Positions 18,551-28,566 of a stretch of 64,000 bases of DNA are shown in pieces. The DNA comes from Paraprevotella clara YIT 11840 (lineage in GTDB: Bacteria > Bacteroidota > Bacteroidia > Bacteroidales > Bacteroidaceae): NCBI RefSeq assembly GCF_000233955.1, contig NZ_JH376661.1:62001-126000 (forward strand), given 5' to 3'. Within the stretch, counting starts at the first letter, position 1, and the number at the start of each line of letters is the position of its first letter. The translations under genes were made by a program, and so were the position numbers. The notes beneath the pieces were generated by a model that saw only the letters and a program-made list of their open reading frames with translations, ran no database searches and was not told the DNA's origin.

Positions 18551-19837
18551 ATGGAAAAGAAACTCAGAAGAGAGTCTGTTTGCGTACAGGCCGGATGGAC
18601 GCCCAAGAAAGGCGAACCGCGCGTTTTACCTATTTATCAAAGTACTACTTTTAAATATGACAACAGCGAACAAATGGCTCGTTTGTTCGACTTGGAAGAC
18701 ACGGGATATTTCTATACCCGATTGCAAAACCCCACAAACGATGCCGTAGCAGCCAAGATTGCCGAACTGGAAGGAGGCGTAGGCGCCATGCTGACGTCTT
18801 CAGGACAAGCGGCCAATTTCTATGCCGTATTCAATATCTGTCAGGCAGGCGACCACTTCGTCACCTCTAACACTATTTATGGAGGCACATACAACCTGTT
18901 CGGAGTCACCATGAAAAAGTTAGGCATCGAATGCACGTTTGTAGATCCGGAATGGGACGACAAACGTATCGAAGCCGCTTTCCGTCCGAACACGAAATGT
19001 TTTTTCGGCGAAACCATTTCGAATCCGGGCGGCCACGTGTTCGACATAGAACGCTTCGCCCGGATGGCCCACAAACACGGTGTGCCCTTGATTGTGGACA
19101 ACACTTTTGCCACACCAATCAACTGCCGCCCGTTTGAATGGGGAGCAGACATCGTCACCCACTCCACCACTAAATATATGGACGGACACGCCACATCGGT
19201 AGGCGGTGCCATAGTGGACAGCGGCAACTTCGATTGGAACGCCCATGCCGACAAGTTCCCGGGACTTTGCCAACCGGACGAAAGCTACCACGGGTTGACT
19301 TATGCCGACGCTTTCGGCAAGATGGCTTACATCACCAAAGCCACGGCGCAACTCATGCGAGACTTAGGTTCCATCCAAAGCCCCCAAAACGCATTCTTGC
19401 TCAATCTCGGCCTTGAAACCTTGCATCTGCGTATGCGGCAGCACTGCGCCAACGCACAAGCCGTAGCAGAGTACCTGGAGCAAAACGAACGTGTGGCTTG
19501 GGTGAACTACTGCGGACTGAAAAGCAACAAATATTATGAGTTAGGACAAAAATACTTGCCGAACGGGTCTTGCGGTGTCATCGCATTCGGCCTGAAAGGC
19601 ACAAAAGAAGATGCCATCCGGTTCATGGACAGCTTGAAGATGATTTGCATCGTGACGCATGTGGCCGACGCCCGCACATGCGTATTGCATCCGGCCAGCC
19701 ATACGCACCGCCAGCTCTCCGACGAACAGTTGCGCGAAGCCGGAGTGGCACCTGACCTGATTCGCCTGTCAGTCGGTATAGAAAATGTAGAAGACATCAT
19801 TGAAGACATCCAACAGGCGTTGGACGCATCGAAATAA
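18551..19837 (+). CDS. metY: O-acetylhomoserine sulfhydrylase (homocysteine synthase)
   Basis: 428 residues, PLP-dependent Cys/Met metabolism family. The start MEKKLRRESVCVQAGW and the internal YQSTTFKYDNSEQ, YTRLQNPTNDAV and DNTFATPINCRP match OAH sulfhydrylases; Lys208 in HSTTKYMDGHA is the expected PLP Schiff-base lysine. The enzyme makes homocysteine from O-acetylhomoserine and sulfide and may also accept O-acetylserine. It follows rlpA by 21 bases and is probably cotranscribed with it; a strong terminator ends the unit. Confidence 0.93.
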   Translation: MEKKLRRESVCVQAGWTPKKGEPRVLPIYQSTTFKYDNSEQMARLFDLEDTGYFYTRLQNPTNDAVAAKIAELEGGVGAMLTSSGQAANFYAVFNICQAGDHFVTSNTIYGGTYNLFGVTMKKLGIECTFVDPEWDDKRIEAAFRPNTKCFFGETISNPGGHVFDIERFARMAHKHGVPLIVDNTFATPINCRPFEWGADIVTHSTTKYMDGHATSVGGAIVDSGNFDWNAHADKFPGLCQPDESYHGLTYADAFGKMAYITKATAQLMRDLGSIQSPQNAFLLNLGLETLHLRMRQHCANAQAVAEYLEQNERVAWVNYCGLKSNKYYELGQKYLPNGSCGVIAFGLKGTKEDAIRFMDSLKMICIVTHVADARTCVLHPASHTHRQLSDEQLREAGVAPDLIRLSVGIENVEDIIEDIQQALDASK

Positions 19838-19898
19838 GTGCCGGTAGCCATGGCTTCGGTTTCCACCACGCCCCACGGCCATCCCCTATTATGCCCAA

Positions 19899-19945
19899 CC
19901 TCCCCCGGAAAACGCTGACAAATACGTTTCCGGGGGAGGCTGTTT
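19899..19945 (+). terminator. Terminator between metY and the convergent thioredoxin gene
   Basis: CCTCCCCCGGAAAACG pairs with CGTTTCCGGGGGAGG around a short loop, followed by CTGTTTT. The very stable stem separates convergent transcription of metY (plus) and the TlpA-like pair (minus, ending 19963), and probably serves both. Confidence 0.82.
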
Positions 19946-19962
19946 TCAACGGACACGGTTTC

Positions 19963-21443
19963 TCAATGCCCCGATTTACCATCCAACTTCTTCCGCAAGA
20001 TTTCGCGCACCTCGTCAGCCGAAGCCCCGACGGTCAACAGGGTACCGTCGCTGTCGACAAGGAAAGTGCCTCCACCGGAGTTTCCTATACCGTGTAAAGC
20101 CCATACATTGTTGGCATCTTCCACCTCGGCATAGCAAGCCCAAGGGTAGCCGTCCTTACGCACCGCCTGCTCCATGTCGCTCCGGCGCTTCTCGCGGGCT
20201 ATGCCCACCACCATGAAGCCTTTATCCTTGAACTCCTCATAAACGGGAATCATGGATTTGGAATTCGCGCGGCACGGCCCGCACCACGAAGCCCATAAGT
20301 CTACAAGGGCAATCTTGCCGCGTATCAGGCCGGACATACGCAAAGGACGGCCGTCGCTACCCGTAATCTCATAATCGGGATAAGGCTGCCCTTCGGCCAA
20401 TGTCCGGCATTGGCGCAAAGCGTTCACGACGGCATGGTAAGGATGTTCCGGCAAATAACCGGCATAGACGGAATCATAAACCGCCCACAATGCCTGCTTC
20501 AGGCTGTCCGGATGATCGGTATCATCCAACTCGAAACGCAAAAAAGACAAGCCGGATACCGAAGGCTTGCGCGCCGCCTCGCGGAGCCGCCACGACTTTT
20601 CTTCGGCACGGCAGGCGGCAAGGCTGTCCTGCAAAGCCATCATCCGAGGCGAATAAAGTCTGCGGGACTTTTCCAGACTGTCCCGTTGCTTATAAATTTT
20701 GTTCGCCTCTTCCTGCGTCTCCGCCGTCCTCAGGCGTTCATACAAATCCTTGCCTGCCGGAGTGAAATAATCATCCTCACTTTCAAGGGTATCCACACGG
20801 GCGTTGTACAGTTCGTACTTGGGACTGAATATGCTTTCGGCGCGTTGGTCCACATCCTGCATCAGCCGGTTCTCCGTCCCGTCGGTCTCCACTTTCGGCC
20901 TTCCCTCCTCCGGAATGGTAATATGCAGGGTGGCATTCTCACTCAAGAACTTTGCCCAGTAAAAAAGCCCTTCCATCCAGTCGTGCCACAAATAAAGTTG
21001 CCAAGCCTCTATACAGTCAGTATACAAATCATATTCAAACTTCCCGTTATGCACCGGGATGGAAATGAAAGGCTTTACCCGCGCATCAACCCGTAACAGT
21101 GCAACACGAGGCGGCTCGCCTCTGTCGTTTTTTCCACCGTCCCCGTCAGGCGGCAATGCAGCTTGCCCTCACGCTCCTCCTTCAGGTTCACGCCCTTGAT
21201 GAACCAACCGTCTTTCCCTCCTTCCATGAAGTCGAACGAAGTATCACGGCCATCCAACGGCGGAAAGACCAAACGGAAACTCACATTACCGGAATCGGGC
21301 ATATACACGCGCTGCCCCAACGCCAACCCCTCGCAACGCCGCAAGGGATAGTCTCGCCCCGTCACAGCACCGTGCAAATGCAGGACGGAATCCAGTTGTA
21401 TCCAATACTGCTTACGGTTGTAAGCCTCCATATATCTTTCCAT
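19963..21443 (-). pseudogene. TlpA-like thioredoxin-fold protein, frameshifted and N-terminally truncated
   Basis: Two frames together encode one TlpA-like protein. The first starts at 21443, in the TGATG overlap with the preceding gene, and reads to a stop at 21075. The second frame begins near the minus-strand A6 run (21128-21133), carries ISIPVHNGKFEYDL, the catalytic WASWCGPC motif and the thioredoxin fold, and ends at 19963. Moving back one base within the A6 run joins them as LTGTVEKNDRGEPPRVALL, which fits the family. Compared with the upstream paralogue, the signal peptide and about 60 N-terminal residues are missing. A decayed duplicate is most likely; a lost A in the sequence, homopolymer phase variation or -1 ribosomal slippage are alternatives. 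Confidence 0.72.
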
Positions 21444-23416
21444 CAATGTTCCAACTGTTGCTTCAAGTTCTCCAAATGCAAACGGAACTGCTCTTCCGAC
21501 GCATAGCGCAAACCGCTCCGCACCACATTCCCCATGCGGTCGAGCGTCTCGTAATGCGGAATCCCCAAGAAATTGAACAGCTCCATCAGGCGGTTGAAAT
21601 CGTCGCGGCTCACCTGCACCACATCTTCTCCGGACAGGTGTTCGTCCACATACTTCCGGTAGTTCTCTTCCGGTCCTTCCCCTTCGGTGCTGATAAACAG
21701 GAAATCCACATCGGAATGGTTGCGCAATGCCTCGCGCATCGGCTTGGAACGCTCGATGCCCGAACGGCAAGGCCCACAAAACATCCCCCAAAAGTCTATC
21801 AGGACATATTTGCCCCGGTACTTCTCCGTGAGGCGGCGCAACAGGTTCCCGCCTTCCGTATCGGGCAGGGCGTAAGTAAGCGTGTTGCGGCGACGTGCCT
21901 GTTCGAGCAACCGCTCGGCCTGGACACGCAACACCTCACGGTTCATATATGCCAAGCGGTTTTGGTAAATGCTGTCGTACATGGACGGTGCTTCACTATA
22001 ATGGCGTCCTAAATCGGAAGACAAGGCACGCAGCACCACCAAACGTCCGAGTAGCGACGGCTCGTCCGCCCCCAATATCGCAGTGTCCACGGCCATCATG
22101 GCTGCATCCTCTTTGGCCACGCTGTCCGGTTCCATGGAACCAACCAATACAGCAGGGTTGCGCATGACCGAAGAAAACTCATAACGGTTCAGGAATATAT
22201 CCAAGTCACGAAGCACCCAAACGGACACATCGTTGCAAGGCATCTCGCGCAGGAAACGATAGTTGGCAGGGTCACGATACGGTGCCATTTTCTTATTTAT
22301 TTCCTCTTGAGTCATCTTCCAATCGATGGAAAAATGTTGGTTCATCTCGTAATCGAACACTGCCATACCATGCGCCAACCGCGTCTGGCACTCCGCCAAG
22401 TGACACTCCCACGGCGTATAACCGAAACGCCAAGCCACGTAGTCCACCGCCCGTAACCGCTCGCGCATCCGCCTCATGGCGTTTTCCGTGAAATCTTTAA
22501 AACCGAGCGAATCCGAAACAGCGGAAAACTCGTCATACGGGTAAGCACAAAGCTCCGAAACCCCGTGCTCCAAAGAACGCTTCCACCCAAACGGGCCGGA
22601 AGGCGCAGAAGCGCAGGACACCGAACCATTCGCCTGAATGACCATCTCCGTGGTCTGCCCCGGCACGGCATAGAAGTTCAACCACTCGCGGAAATCCTTG
22701 CCTTCTATCGACAGTGCGCCCTCCACGGGATACCAAGCCCAAAAACGGAACTCGAACGTGCCGTCCTCACGGATATCCACCACGAGGGGAACGCGCTCGC
22801 CGGTGGTCGGCTCACAACGGTCATACAACATGGTGGAATAGCCTTGGCTGCGCGAATACCCCTCGATGCGGCCACGGACACAGGCCGTGTCCGCCGTGAA
22901 AAACTGCCGCTCCAACTCGGGTGTCATCACGAACGGATCCCGTTCCTCGGGCACCTGCGGGGCCTTCCCCTCTTCGTGCACGCCGTAGATATTAAACGCC
23001 CCTCGCATATTCCCCTCGATAAAATCAAAGAAACGGGTTTTCCGGGGCATAGGCTCAAACAACACCTTGAACTCGCCTTCACCGCTTGGAGGAGTCACAA
23101 AATGTTCCCCCAGCACAATGCCCTCGCCCCGCAAGGCTTTATACTTCCGATTGTCATCACCCAGAAGCCAAGCATCCTTGGACACTTGAATCCACCAGCC
23201 CGGCTTGTATCGCTCATGGAAACTGATAATCGTAGCAGTATCGGTAAACTCGACTTTCGTAATACGGATAGTGGAAGTGGTACTGCCCACCCAAGCCGGA
23301 CGGGAGAACGTCCGCGCTTTCCGAGCCGCCGCCTCCGGGGAGGCGCAGCACAGCACGGCCAAAAGCAGCCATGCCCATAACGTTGTCTTGTACGTTGTTT
23401 TCATTTCGGTATTCAT
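21443..23416 (-). CDS. Exported TlpA/DsbE-like thiol-disulfide oxidoreductase
   Basis: 657 residues with an N-terminal signal region (TTLWAWLLLAVLCCASPEAAA, residues 10-31). Two beta-rich modules occupy roughly residues 45-270, followed by a helical region and a C-terminal thioredoxin fold (about 510-657). The fold carries the active-site pair in GMFCGPCRSGIE. This is the layout of Bacteroidales periplasmic TlpA-like proteins with an N-terminal DUF4369-type region; they reduce or exchange disulfides in exported proteins. It starts 26 bases after the metallopeptidase gene and overlaps its truncated paralogue by one base (TGATG), so the three are likely one operon. Confidence 0.82.
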   Translation of the reverse strand: MNTEMKTTYKTTLWAWLLLAVLCCASPEAAARKARTFSRPAWVGSTTSTIRITKVEFTDTATIISFHERYKPGWWIQVSKDAWLLGDDNRKYKALRGEGIVLGEHFVTPPSGEGEFKVLFEPMPRKTRFFDFIEGNMRGAFNIYGVHEEGKAPQVPEERDPFVMTPELERQFFTADTACVRGRIEGYSRSQGYSTMLYDRCEPTTGERVPLVVDIREDGTFEFRFWAWYPVEGALSIEGKDFREWLNFYAVPGQTTEMVIQANGSVSCASAPSGPFGWKRSLEHGVSELCAYPYDEFSAVSDSLGFKDFTENAMRRMRERLRAVDYVAWRFGYTPWECHLAECQTRLAHGMAVFDYEMNQHFSIDWKMTQEEINKKMAPYRDPANYRFLREMPCNDVSVWVLRDLDIFLNRYEFSSVMRNPAVLVGSMEPDSVAKEDAAMMAVDTAILGADEPSLLGRLVVLRALSSDLGRHYSEAPSMYDSIYQNRLAYMNREVLRVQAERLLEQARRRNTLTYALPDTEGGNLLRRLTEKYRGKYVLIDFWGMFCGPCRSGIERSKPMREALRNHSDVDFLFISTEGEGPEENYRKYVDEHLSGEDVVQVSRDDFNRLMELFNFLGIPHYETLDRMGNVVRSGLRYASEEQFRLHLENLKQQLEH

Positions 23417-23442
23417 CGTTTAAGTATTTCCTTTTTACGTCT

Positions 23443-26400
23443 TTATCTTACCACGACTTTCTTCGTCACCAAGTTGCGCCCGTCGGCCGACAACACTTGG
23501 ACGATATAGAAACCGGGAGACAAGGGAGTCTCTACCACCGACGCCCCACACGGAAAGTCTGCCACGCAGACACCGGAGAGCGCAGCGACACGTACCTCTG
23601 CCGCCACAGGCGACGGCTCCACGCGCAACGTGCGTCCGGACACCGACACAATAGGCACGGACGCGTCCGTCGCCACTTCGCCTATCCCCGTCTCGTCCGG
23701 AAGGTTGGCCGACCCGTAACGGTTCGTATTGCCAAACTTTACCTGATAGGGCCACTGTTCGTCGTTCGCGTCGTTGTCGTCCCACACTTGCCGCCAATAT
23801 TTCTTCGGGCCTCCGCTCACCACAAAGTAAAGCCGTTTGCAGTCCACCGGACAATCGAAGAATATCGTATCCTTCGGGGTGCCGTACACAGACTTTCCCA
23901 TGTCGCCATACACCCGGCTGCCATCTTTAAGCAACGCTACAAAGCCATAACGCCACTCTGCGTAGGTCGCATTCTTCACGCGATAGCCCTCCTGACGGTT
24001 CAGGCCTTCAAAACAAGCGGAAACCGTGGAACCGACCCTTTTGGGCAAATTCAGCCAGATGATGTTGTGCCCCGTATTCTCAGGAGCCGCAGAAGGACTG
24101 ATGCGCCAATAATTGTCGGCCACCTTGAGCATGGCAGGCAAGGGACGGCTGTCCACTTTGGCTGCACCGTACTCTTCCAAGGCCGGAATGTCCCAAGTGG
24201 CGAAACGGGCTGCACAGTCGTACATTTCGTCATTGAACTCGCTGTCCGTGATTCCCGTGAGGCGCATATAGGCCTCGACGGCATCCTCCGGGTTCCGGCT
24301 CTGGTTCCAAAGCCGCCCCATGAAGTCCATCCCGTGCTTGTAACACCAGTAATCTTGTATGAAATAATTGTTGTAACGCGGCGATTCGTGCAGGATATGC
24401 TTGTGTACGTTTTGCAGGTAGCCGTCGAACCATTCGTTGTTGAACTGGTCGGCCGGCATGATTTTATAGGCCTGCCATTGTGCGCACTGCTCCCAAAATG
24501 CACATCCCTTACCCCCTCCGGGTTCATACATCCAGCCGTTCCGGTTGCCGTTGTCGCAATGCACTTGGTATTGGAAACAGTGGCCTATCTCGTGGTAAAG
24601 CGTCTGCCAGTTGCGCGACGGGGCAGCCCAAGGCGTAAGGGTGAGCAAACCGATCAGGTCGTCCACGCCTGAACCGGAAGCTTCCCATCCTTCAGGTTCA
24701 TAACGCAAGCGGATGACCATCTTATAGGTATCGGTCTTCGACCTGCCACGACGGATGAACTTCAGCGAATCGGTATAAAAATCGAAAGCGATTTCGGCAT
24801 TCCTCAGCACCTCGTCTATGTCTATCGTATGGTTGCCGCACGTAAACACGGAAGGGTTCTCACCGTAACCTTTTTCCCAAAACAGAATCCAATTCTTCGA
24901 TTGGCGCGTACGCCCGATATAATAAGCATTGTCCGGGTCATTGACATCTCCCATCAACCACTGAGCCGTATAGACTTTCTTGTCTACCGTCTGCGTGACA
25001 TCCTGCAAAGCCTGTGCGGCCGAGCGGATTTGCTCCTCGGTCTGTTCAGTATTCTCCCAAACCTCCTGTGCAGCTTGAATGGCCGTCTCCATCTTTCCCC
25101 GCTTTTCCTCGTCTTCTTCATACCAGTCCTTCACTTGTCCGGCATAGCGGAGCGCGTCGGCCAAAACATCATAGACGGCCGCCGAGGCCTCGATAGCCGT
25201 CACGGCTTCGTCCAAGGCGGCTTTCGCTTCCGCCATGGCTTTTTCATCCGGATTCTCCGCCGCCGAGGCTTTTTCGGCTGCTTCTATGGCTGCTTCCACC
25301 GCCTGGCGGACCGCAGACTGGATATGTTTCGCCTGCAATTCCTCACGGACATCATCGGCATAACGCGACAAATAAGCCGCATAATCATCCGGGGTGTTCG
25401 CGCCGAGATAATACAGGCGGATGTTGTCGAGACAAATCCAGTTGCCTGTGGCGTTTTCAGCCTTGAACCCGATGGTGACTTGCCCGTCCACCACCGTAAA
25501 ATAGAGGTCTTTGTGGGCCTTCATCGTATCCACCGGCATGTCATAAATCCCGGCATATAAGGTAACGCCCGTTTGCTTCTCTCCGGCATTCACCGTACTG
25601 TTCGCGCCGTTCTGCTGGATATTGCCCACGGCGGCACGCAGGCGGTACTTCCCGTCGGGAATGCCTTCCAACGTCTGCCGGATACCGACATCCGGCACTC
25701 TGGACCCGATGTTCACCCAACGCTCCAAATAAGTAGTACCGGATTTGCCCGGAAAACTCGTATTGGTCTGCGTGAGCATCCCATCGTTTTCCCAACCGGT
25801 CGTACCGTCCTCGAAATTGGGATTCACGATGCGCGAAGTCATGGTCAGCGGATGCTCCGGCGATGCGTTTTTATATTGGTAAGTCTGCGTAGCCTCCGTC
25901 AACCGTTGTGTCAAGGCCAAAATATCCGTAACTGCGACATGCTCGTCTTCATAGACCGTCTGCGCTTCGTCTATCGCAGCTTTCAATTCTTCGGCATACA
26001 CACCCGAACCGTCGCCGTAAGCTGCCCGCGCCGCCGAAAGGGCAGTTTCCAAACCGCCCTTGTCCATGTCGTCGCAGAGCAATTTCACGTAGTCCACCAA
26101 AATCTTGGCATGGTTGGCCGACCCTACCCCCTCGTTGGCCGCAAAACCGATGCGTATCTTTCCGGTGGTTTGCGCCGTAAGCGTAAAAATGAGCTCGTCC
26201 GTTTTCCACGACTTCACGGGGAAATTTTTCACGTCGGAAACCGTAGCGGTTCCGTTATCCGGCAGCCAGGCCAACAGGCTGTTTCCGGCACCGGACGTGC
26301 CCACGTTATAATAGGCCGAAGACAAACGGTAAGTTCCCTTTGGAAGGGTCACACTTTGGGAATACACAAGCTGCATGCCCCAACCCGTCGTCAATCCGAG

Positions 26401-26694
26401 CGCACCGCCTTCCGAGCCTTCGTACCCTGAAGCCGGCAGCGCGGAACTGTTGTTGAACGTCACCTCCGGATTATAAGCAAACGTGCCGGCCACGGTATAA
26501 GTGGCCATGGTTTCATTCGTCCAACCGTAAACTTCGTTTATGACATCCCCGGAAACATTGCCCGTTTGCCGGGCATCGTAGTTGAATTTCGTATCAAAAC
26601 CGTGGTTTTCCAAGAAGTAAGCGGATATATCCACTTGTGCCCAACCGTGCAGACTCGACGCAAGACACAAACACATGAATAAGTTTCTTTTCAT
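23443..26694 (-). CDS. Secreted HExxH metallopeptidase-like protein with glycan-binding-like modules
   Basis: 1083 residues. After the signal peptide (1-20), two jelly-roll-like modules (about 25-215 and 285-430; the second begins IVNPNFEDGTTGW) flank helical FIVAR-like stretches. A catalytic region of roughly residues 600-830 contains LYHEIGHCFQYQ with HEIGH at 701-705, then GCAFWEQCAQW about 40 residues later, which could supply further active-site residues. This resembles DUF6055/M60-like putative zinc peptidases. The end has a sorting-domain-like tail (PGFYIVQVLSADGRNLVTKK). Its own promoter is visible upstream. The substrate is unknown; mucin-type glycoprotein cleavage would be in keeping with M60-like families but is a guess. 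Confidence 0.7.
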   Translation of the reverse strand: MKRNLFMCLCLASSLHGWAQVDISAYFLENHGFDTKFNYDARQTGNVSGDVINEVYGWTNETMATYTVAGTFAYNPEVTFNNSSALPASGYEGSEGGALGLTTGWGMQLVYSQSVTLPKGTYRLSSAYYNVGTSGAGNSLLAWLPDNGTATVSDVKNFPVKSWKTDELIFTLTAQTTGKIRIGFAANEGVGSANHAKILVDYVKLLCDDMDKGGLETALSAARAAYGDGSGVYAEELKAAIDEAQTVYEDEHVAVTDILALTQRLTEATQTYQYKNASPEHPLTMTSRIVNPNFEDGTTGWENDGMLTQTNTSFPGKSGTTYLERWVNIGSRVPDVGIRQTLEGIPDGKYRLRAAVGNIQQNGANSTVNAGEKQTGVTLYAGIYDMPVDTMKAHKDLYFTVVDGQVTIGFKAENATGNWICLDNIRLYYLGANTPDDYAAYLSRYADDVREELQAKHIQSAVRQAVEAAIEAAEKASAAENPDEKAMAEAKAALDEAVTAIEASAAVYDVLADALRYAGQVKDWYEEDEEKRGKMETAIQAAQEVWENTEQTEEQIRSAAQALQDVTQTVDKKVYTAQWLMGDVNDPDNAYYIGRTRQSKNWILFWEKGYGENPSVFTCGNHTIDIDEVLRNAEIAFDFYTDSLKFIRRGRSKTDTYKMVIRLRYEPEGWEASGSGVDDLIGLLTLTPWAAPSRNWQTLYHEIGHCFQYQVHCDNGNRNGWMYEPGGGKGCAFWEQCAQWQAYKIMPADQFNNEWFDGYLQNVHKHILHESPRYNNYFIQDYWCYKHGMDFMGRLWNQSRNPEDAVEAYMRLTGITDSEFNDEMYDCAARFATWDIPALEEYGAAKVDSRPLPAMLKVADNYWRISPSAAPENTGHNIIWLNLPKRVGSTVSACFEGLNRQEGYRVKNATYAEWRYGFVALLKDGSRVYGDMGKSVYGTPKDTIFFDCPVDCKRLYFVVSGGPKKYWRQVWDDNDANDEQWPYQVKFGNTNRYGSANLPDETGIGEVATDASVPIVSVSGRTLRVEPSPVAAEVRVAALSGVCVADFPCGASVVETPLSPGFYIVQVLSADGRNLVTKKVVVR

Positions 26695-26720
26695 ATTATT
26701 AGGTATAATGTTTAGTGCCG

Positions 26721-26752
26721 TAAAGGTACATATTTTAAGCTAATAGCACAAA
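26721..26752 (-). promoter_or_regulatory. Promoter of the metallopeptidase operon
   Basis: Minus strand TTTG (26749-26752), 20 bases, TACCTTTA (26721-26728, one mismatch from TAnnTTTG). The 5' untranslated region would be about 20 bases. Confidence 0.65.
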
Positions 26753-26784
26753 ATCTCAAAAGAAAAAGTTATATCCTAAACGAC

Positions 26785-26867
26785 TCTCAGGCAAATGAAA
26801 AATCGTTCTCAGGCAATTGATTTTTCGTTCGCCTGAGAATGATTTTCCGTTCTCAGGCGAATGATTT
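26785..26867. repeat. Alternating-word intergenic element, copy 1
   Basis: CTCAGGC occurs twice, then inverted as CGCCTGAG, then again as CTCAGGCG. The copies are spaced by 14-15-base AT-rich segments of related sequence (AAATGAAAAATCGTT, AATTGATTTTTCGTT, AATGATTTTCCGTT). The direct and inverted words can fold into alternative hairpins. It lies in the roughly 260-base gap between the metallopeptidase promoter and the rplQ terminator. A similar layout is seen at 45986-46050. Confidence 0.65.
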
Positions 26868-27010
26868 CAGACACGTAAGAAGCTGATAAACAGAAATATC
26901 AAGAAATACAATTTCTTTACAACAACACATTTCCTCTTACGCCCTTTCCTATCTGCAAGAAAAACGGACGACAAAATATCCCTCACGTACAGATTAAAAG
27001 AGCAGGCATG

Positions 27011-27043
27011 AAAAAAGCCGCCCGGAGTTCCGGACGGCTTTTT
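27011..27043 (-). terminator. Terminator of the ribosomal superoperon
   Basis: Minus strand GCCGTCCGGA pairs with TCCGGGCGGC, flanked by A-run and T-run (AAAAA/TTTTTT). It lies 18 bases past the rplQ stop. Confidence 0.92.
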
Positions 27044-27061
27044 CTCTTATAGCAAATTAAA

Positions 27062-27556
27062 TTATTCGGCGCTTGCAGGTGTTTCTGTTGCAGTTTCTGC
27101 TGCCGGTGCTTCGGCCGCAGGAGCCTCTTCAGCCTTGGCCGCAGACTTCTTGGAACGACGCGTACGAGTCTTCTTCGTAGCTTGCTTAGCCATGTTCTCA
27201 TCATAGTCCACCAATTCGATGAAACACATCGCTGCGTTGTCACCCTGACGGAAACCGGTCTTGATGATACGGGTATAACCACCCGGACGGTCAGCCACTT
27301 TCACAGAGATTTCCTTGAACAACTCTGTTACGGCATACTTGTTCTGCAAATAGCTGAAAACGACACGACGAGAATTAGTAGTATCGTCCTTAGACTTTGT
27401 AATCAACGGCTCCACGTATTTCTTCAAAGCCTTGGCCTTTGCAAGAGTCGTAGTGATTCTTTTGTGCATGATCAGAGAGATGGCCATATTGGCTAACATC
27501 GCTTGTCTGTGGGATGCAGTACGACTCAAATGATTGAATTTTTTATTATGTCTCAT
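27062..27556 (-). CDS. rplQ: 50S ribosomal protein L17
   Basis: 164 residues. The L17 core begins [21 protein letters not shown] and runs to about residue 118. An alanine/glutamate/lysine-rich tail of about 45 residues follows ([17 protein letters not shown]), longer than in E. coli and typical of Bacteroidales. It is the last gene of the superoperon, 6 bases after rpoA. Confidence 0.97.
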   Translation of the reverse strand: MRHNKKFNHLSRTASHRQAMLANMAISLIMHKRITTTLAKAKALKKYVEPLITKSKDDTTNSRRVVFSYLQNKYAVTELFKEISVKVADRPGGYTRIIKTGFRQGDNAAMCFIELVDYDENMAKQATKKTRTRRSKKSAAKAEEAPAAEAPAAETATETPASAE

Positions 27557-27562
27557 TGTTTA

Positions 27563-28555
27563 TTAATCTTTATCTAATTTATACTTAGAAATATCAGTTC
27601 CAAACGACAGATTCAGACTCTCTAGCAAATCATCAAGCTCAGTGAGCGATTTCTTACCGAAGTTTCTGAACTTCAACAAGTCGGTCTTGTTAAACTGTAC
27701 CAAGTCGCCCAACGTTTCCACATCTGCGGCTTTCAGACAGTTCAAGGCACGGACAGAAAGATCCATGTCTACCAACTTGGTCTTCAGAAGTTGACGCATG
27801 TGCAACACCTCTTCATCAAACTCTTCATTGCCCTCACCATCGGAATTCTCCAATGTAATCTTCTCGTCAGAGAACAACATGAAGTGATAAATCAGAATTT
27901 TTGCAGCCTCTTTCAGGGCGTCCTTCGGGTGAATGGAACCATCAGTAGAAATTTCAAGAACGAGTTTCTCGTAGTCAGTCTTCTGCTCTACACGATAGTT
28001 TTCAACAGCGTACTTAACATTTCTAATCGGAGTGTAAATTGAATCGATTGGAATCACATTCACATCAGTACAGAAGATACGGTTCTCATCGGCTGGAACG
28101 TACCCCCGACCTTTGTTAATGGACAACTCAATCTGCATCGTTGCTTTGGCATCTAAATGGCAAATAACTAATTCAGGGTTTAACACTTCAAATCCAGTCA
28201 GATACTTGTTAATATCTCCGGCCTTGAATTCAGTCGTATTCTCTACCGTGATACTCACTTTCTCATTCTCGAATTCTTCTACTATCTTCTTGAACCGTAC
28301 TTGCTTGAGGTTCAAGATAATGTTGGTAACATCTTCTTTTACTCCGGGAACTGAAGCAAACTCGTGCTCTACCCCCGCAATACGCATGGTATTGATAGCA
28401 TATCCCTCAAGGGATGAAAGAAGAATACGGCGCAAAGCATTACCAACAGTAATACCGAAACCGGGTTCCAACGGACGAAATTCGAACTTGCCGTATTTGT
28501 CATCCGCCTCCAACATTAATACTTTATCAGGTTTTTGAAATGCTAATATCGCCAT
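27563..28555 (-). CDS. rpoA: RNA polymerase alpha subunit
   Basis: 330 residues. The N-terminal assembly domain includes [22 protein letters not shown] (shown in part), and the C-terminal DNA/activator-binding domain has [16 protein letters not shown] and [13 protein letters not shown]. It sits between rpsD and rplQ, the usual alpha-operon place, so alpha synthesis is tied to ribosomal proteins S13, S11, S4 and L17. Confidence 0.98.
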   Translation of the reverse strand: MAILAFQKPDKVLMLEADDKYGKFEFRPLEPGFGITVGNALRRILLSSLEGYAINTMRIAGVEHEFASVPGVKEDVTNIILNLKQVRFKKIVEEFENEKVSITVENTTEFKAGDINKYLTGFEVLNPELVICHLDAKATMQIELSINKGRGYVPADENRIFCTDVNVIPIDSIYTPIRNVKYAVENYRVEQKTDYEKLVLEISTDGSIHPKDALKEAAKILIYHFMLFSDEKITLENSDGEGNEEFDEEVLHMRQLLKTKLVDMDLSVRALNCLKAADVETLGDLVQFNKTDLLKFRNFGKKSLTELDDLLESLNLSFGTDISKYKLDKD

Positions 28556-28566
28556 TATCTTAATTA

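Noticed and set aside
21128-21134. Programmed -1 frameshifting at the A-rich heptamer AAAAAAC
   Set aside because: The codon phase does not match the X XXY YYZ form in the entering frame and no stimulatory structure was recognised; decay or a lost base is simpler, though not excluded.
26785-26867. A CRISPR array
   Set aside because: Repeat words are only 7-8 bases, alternate in orientation and the spacers are alike; no cas genes are present in the window.
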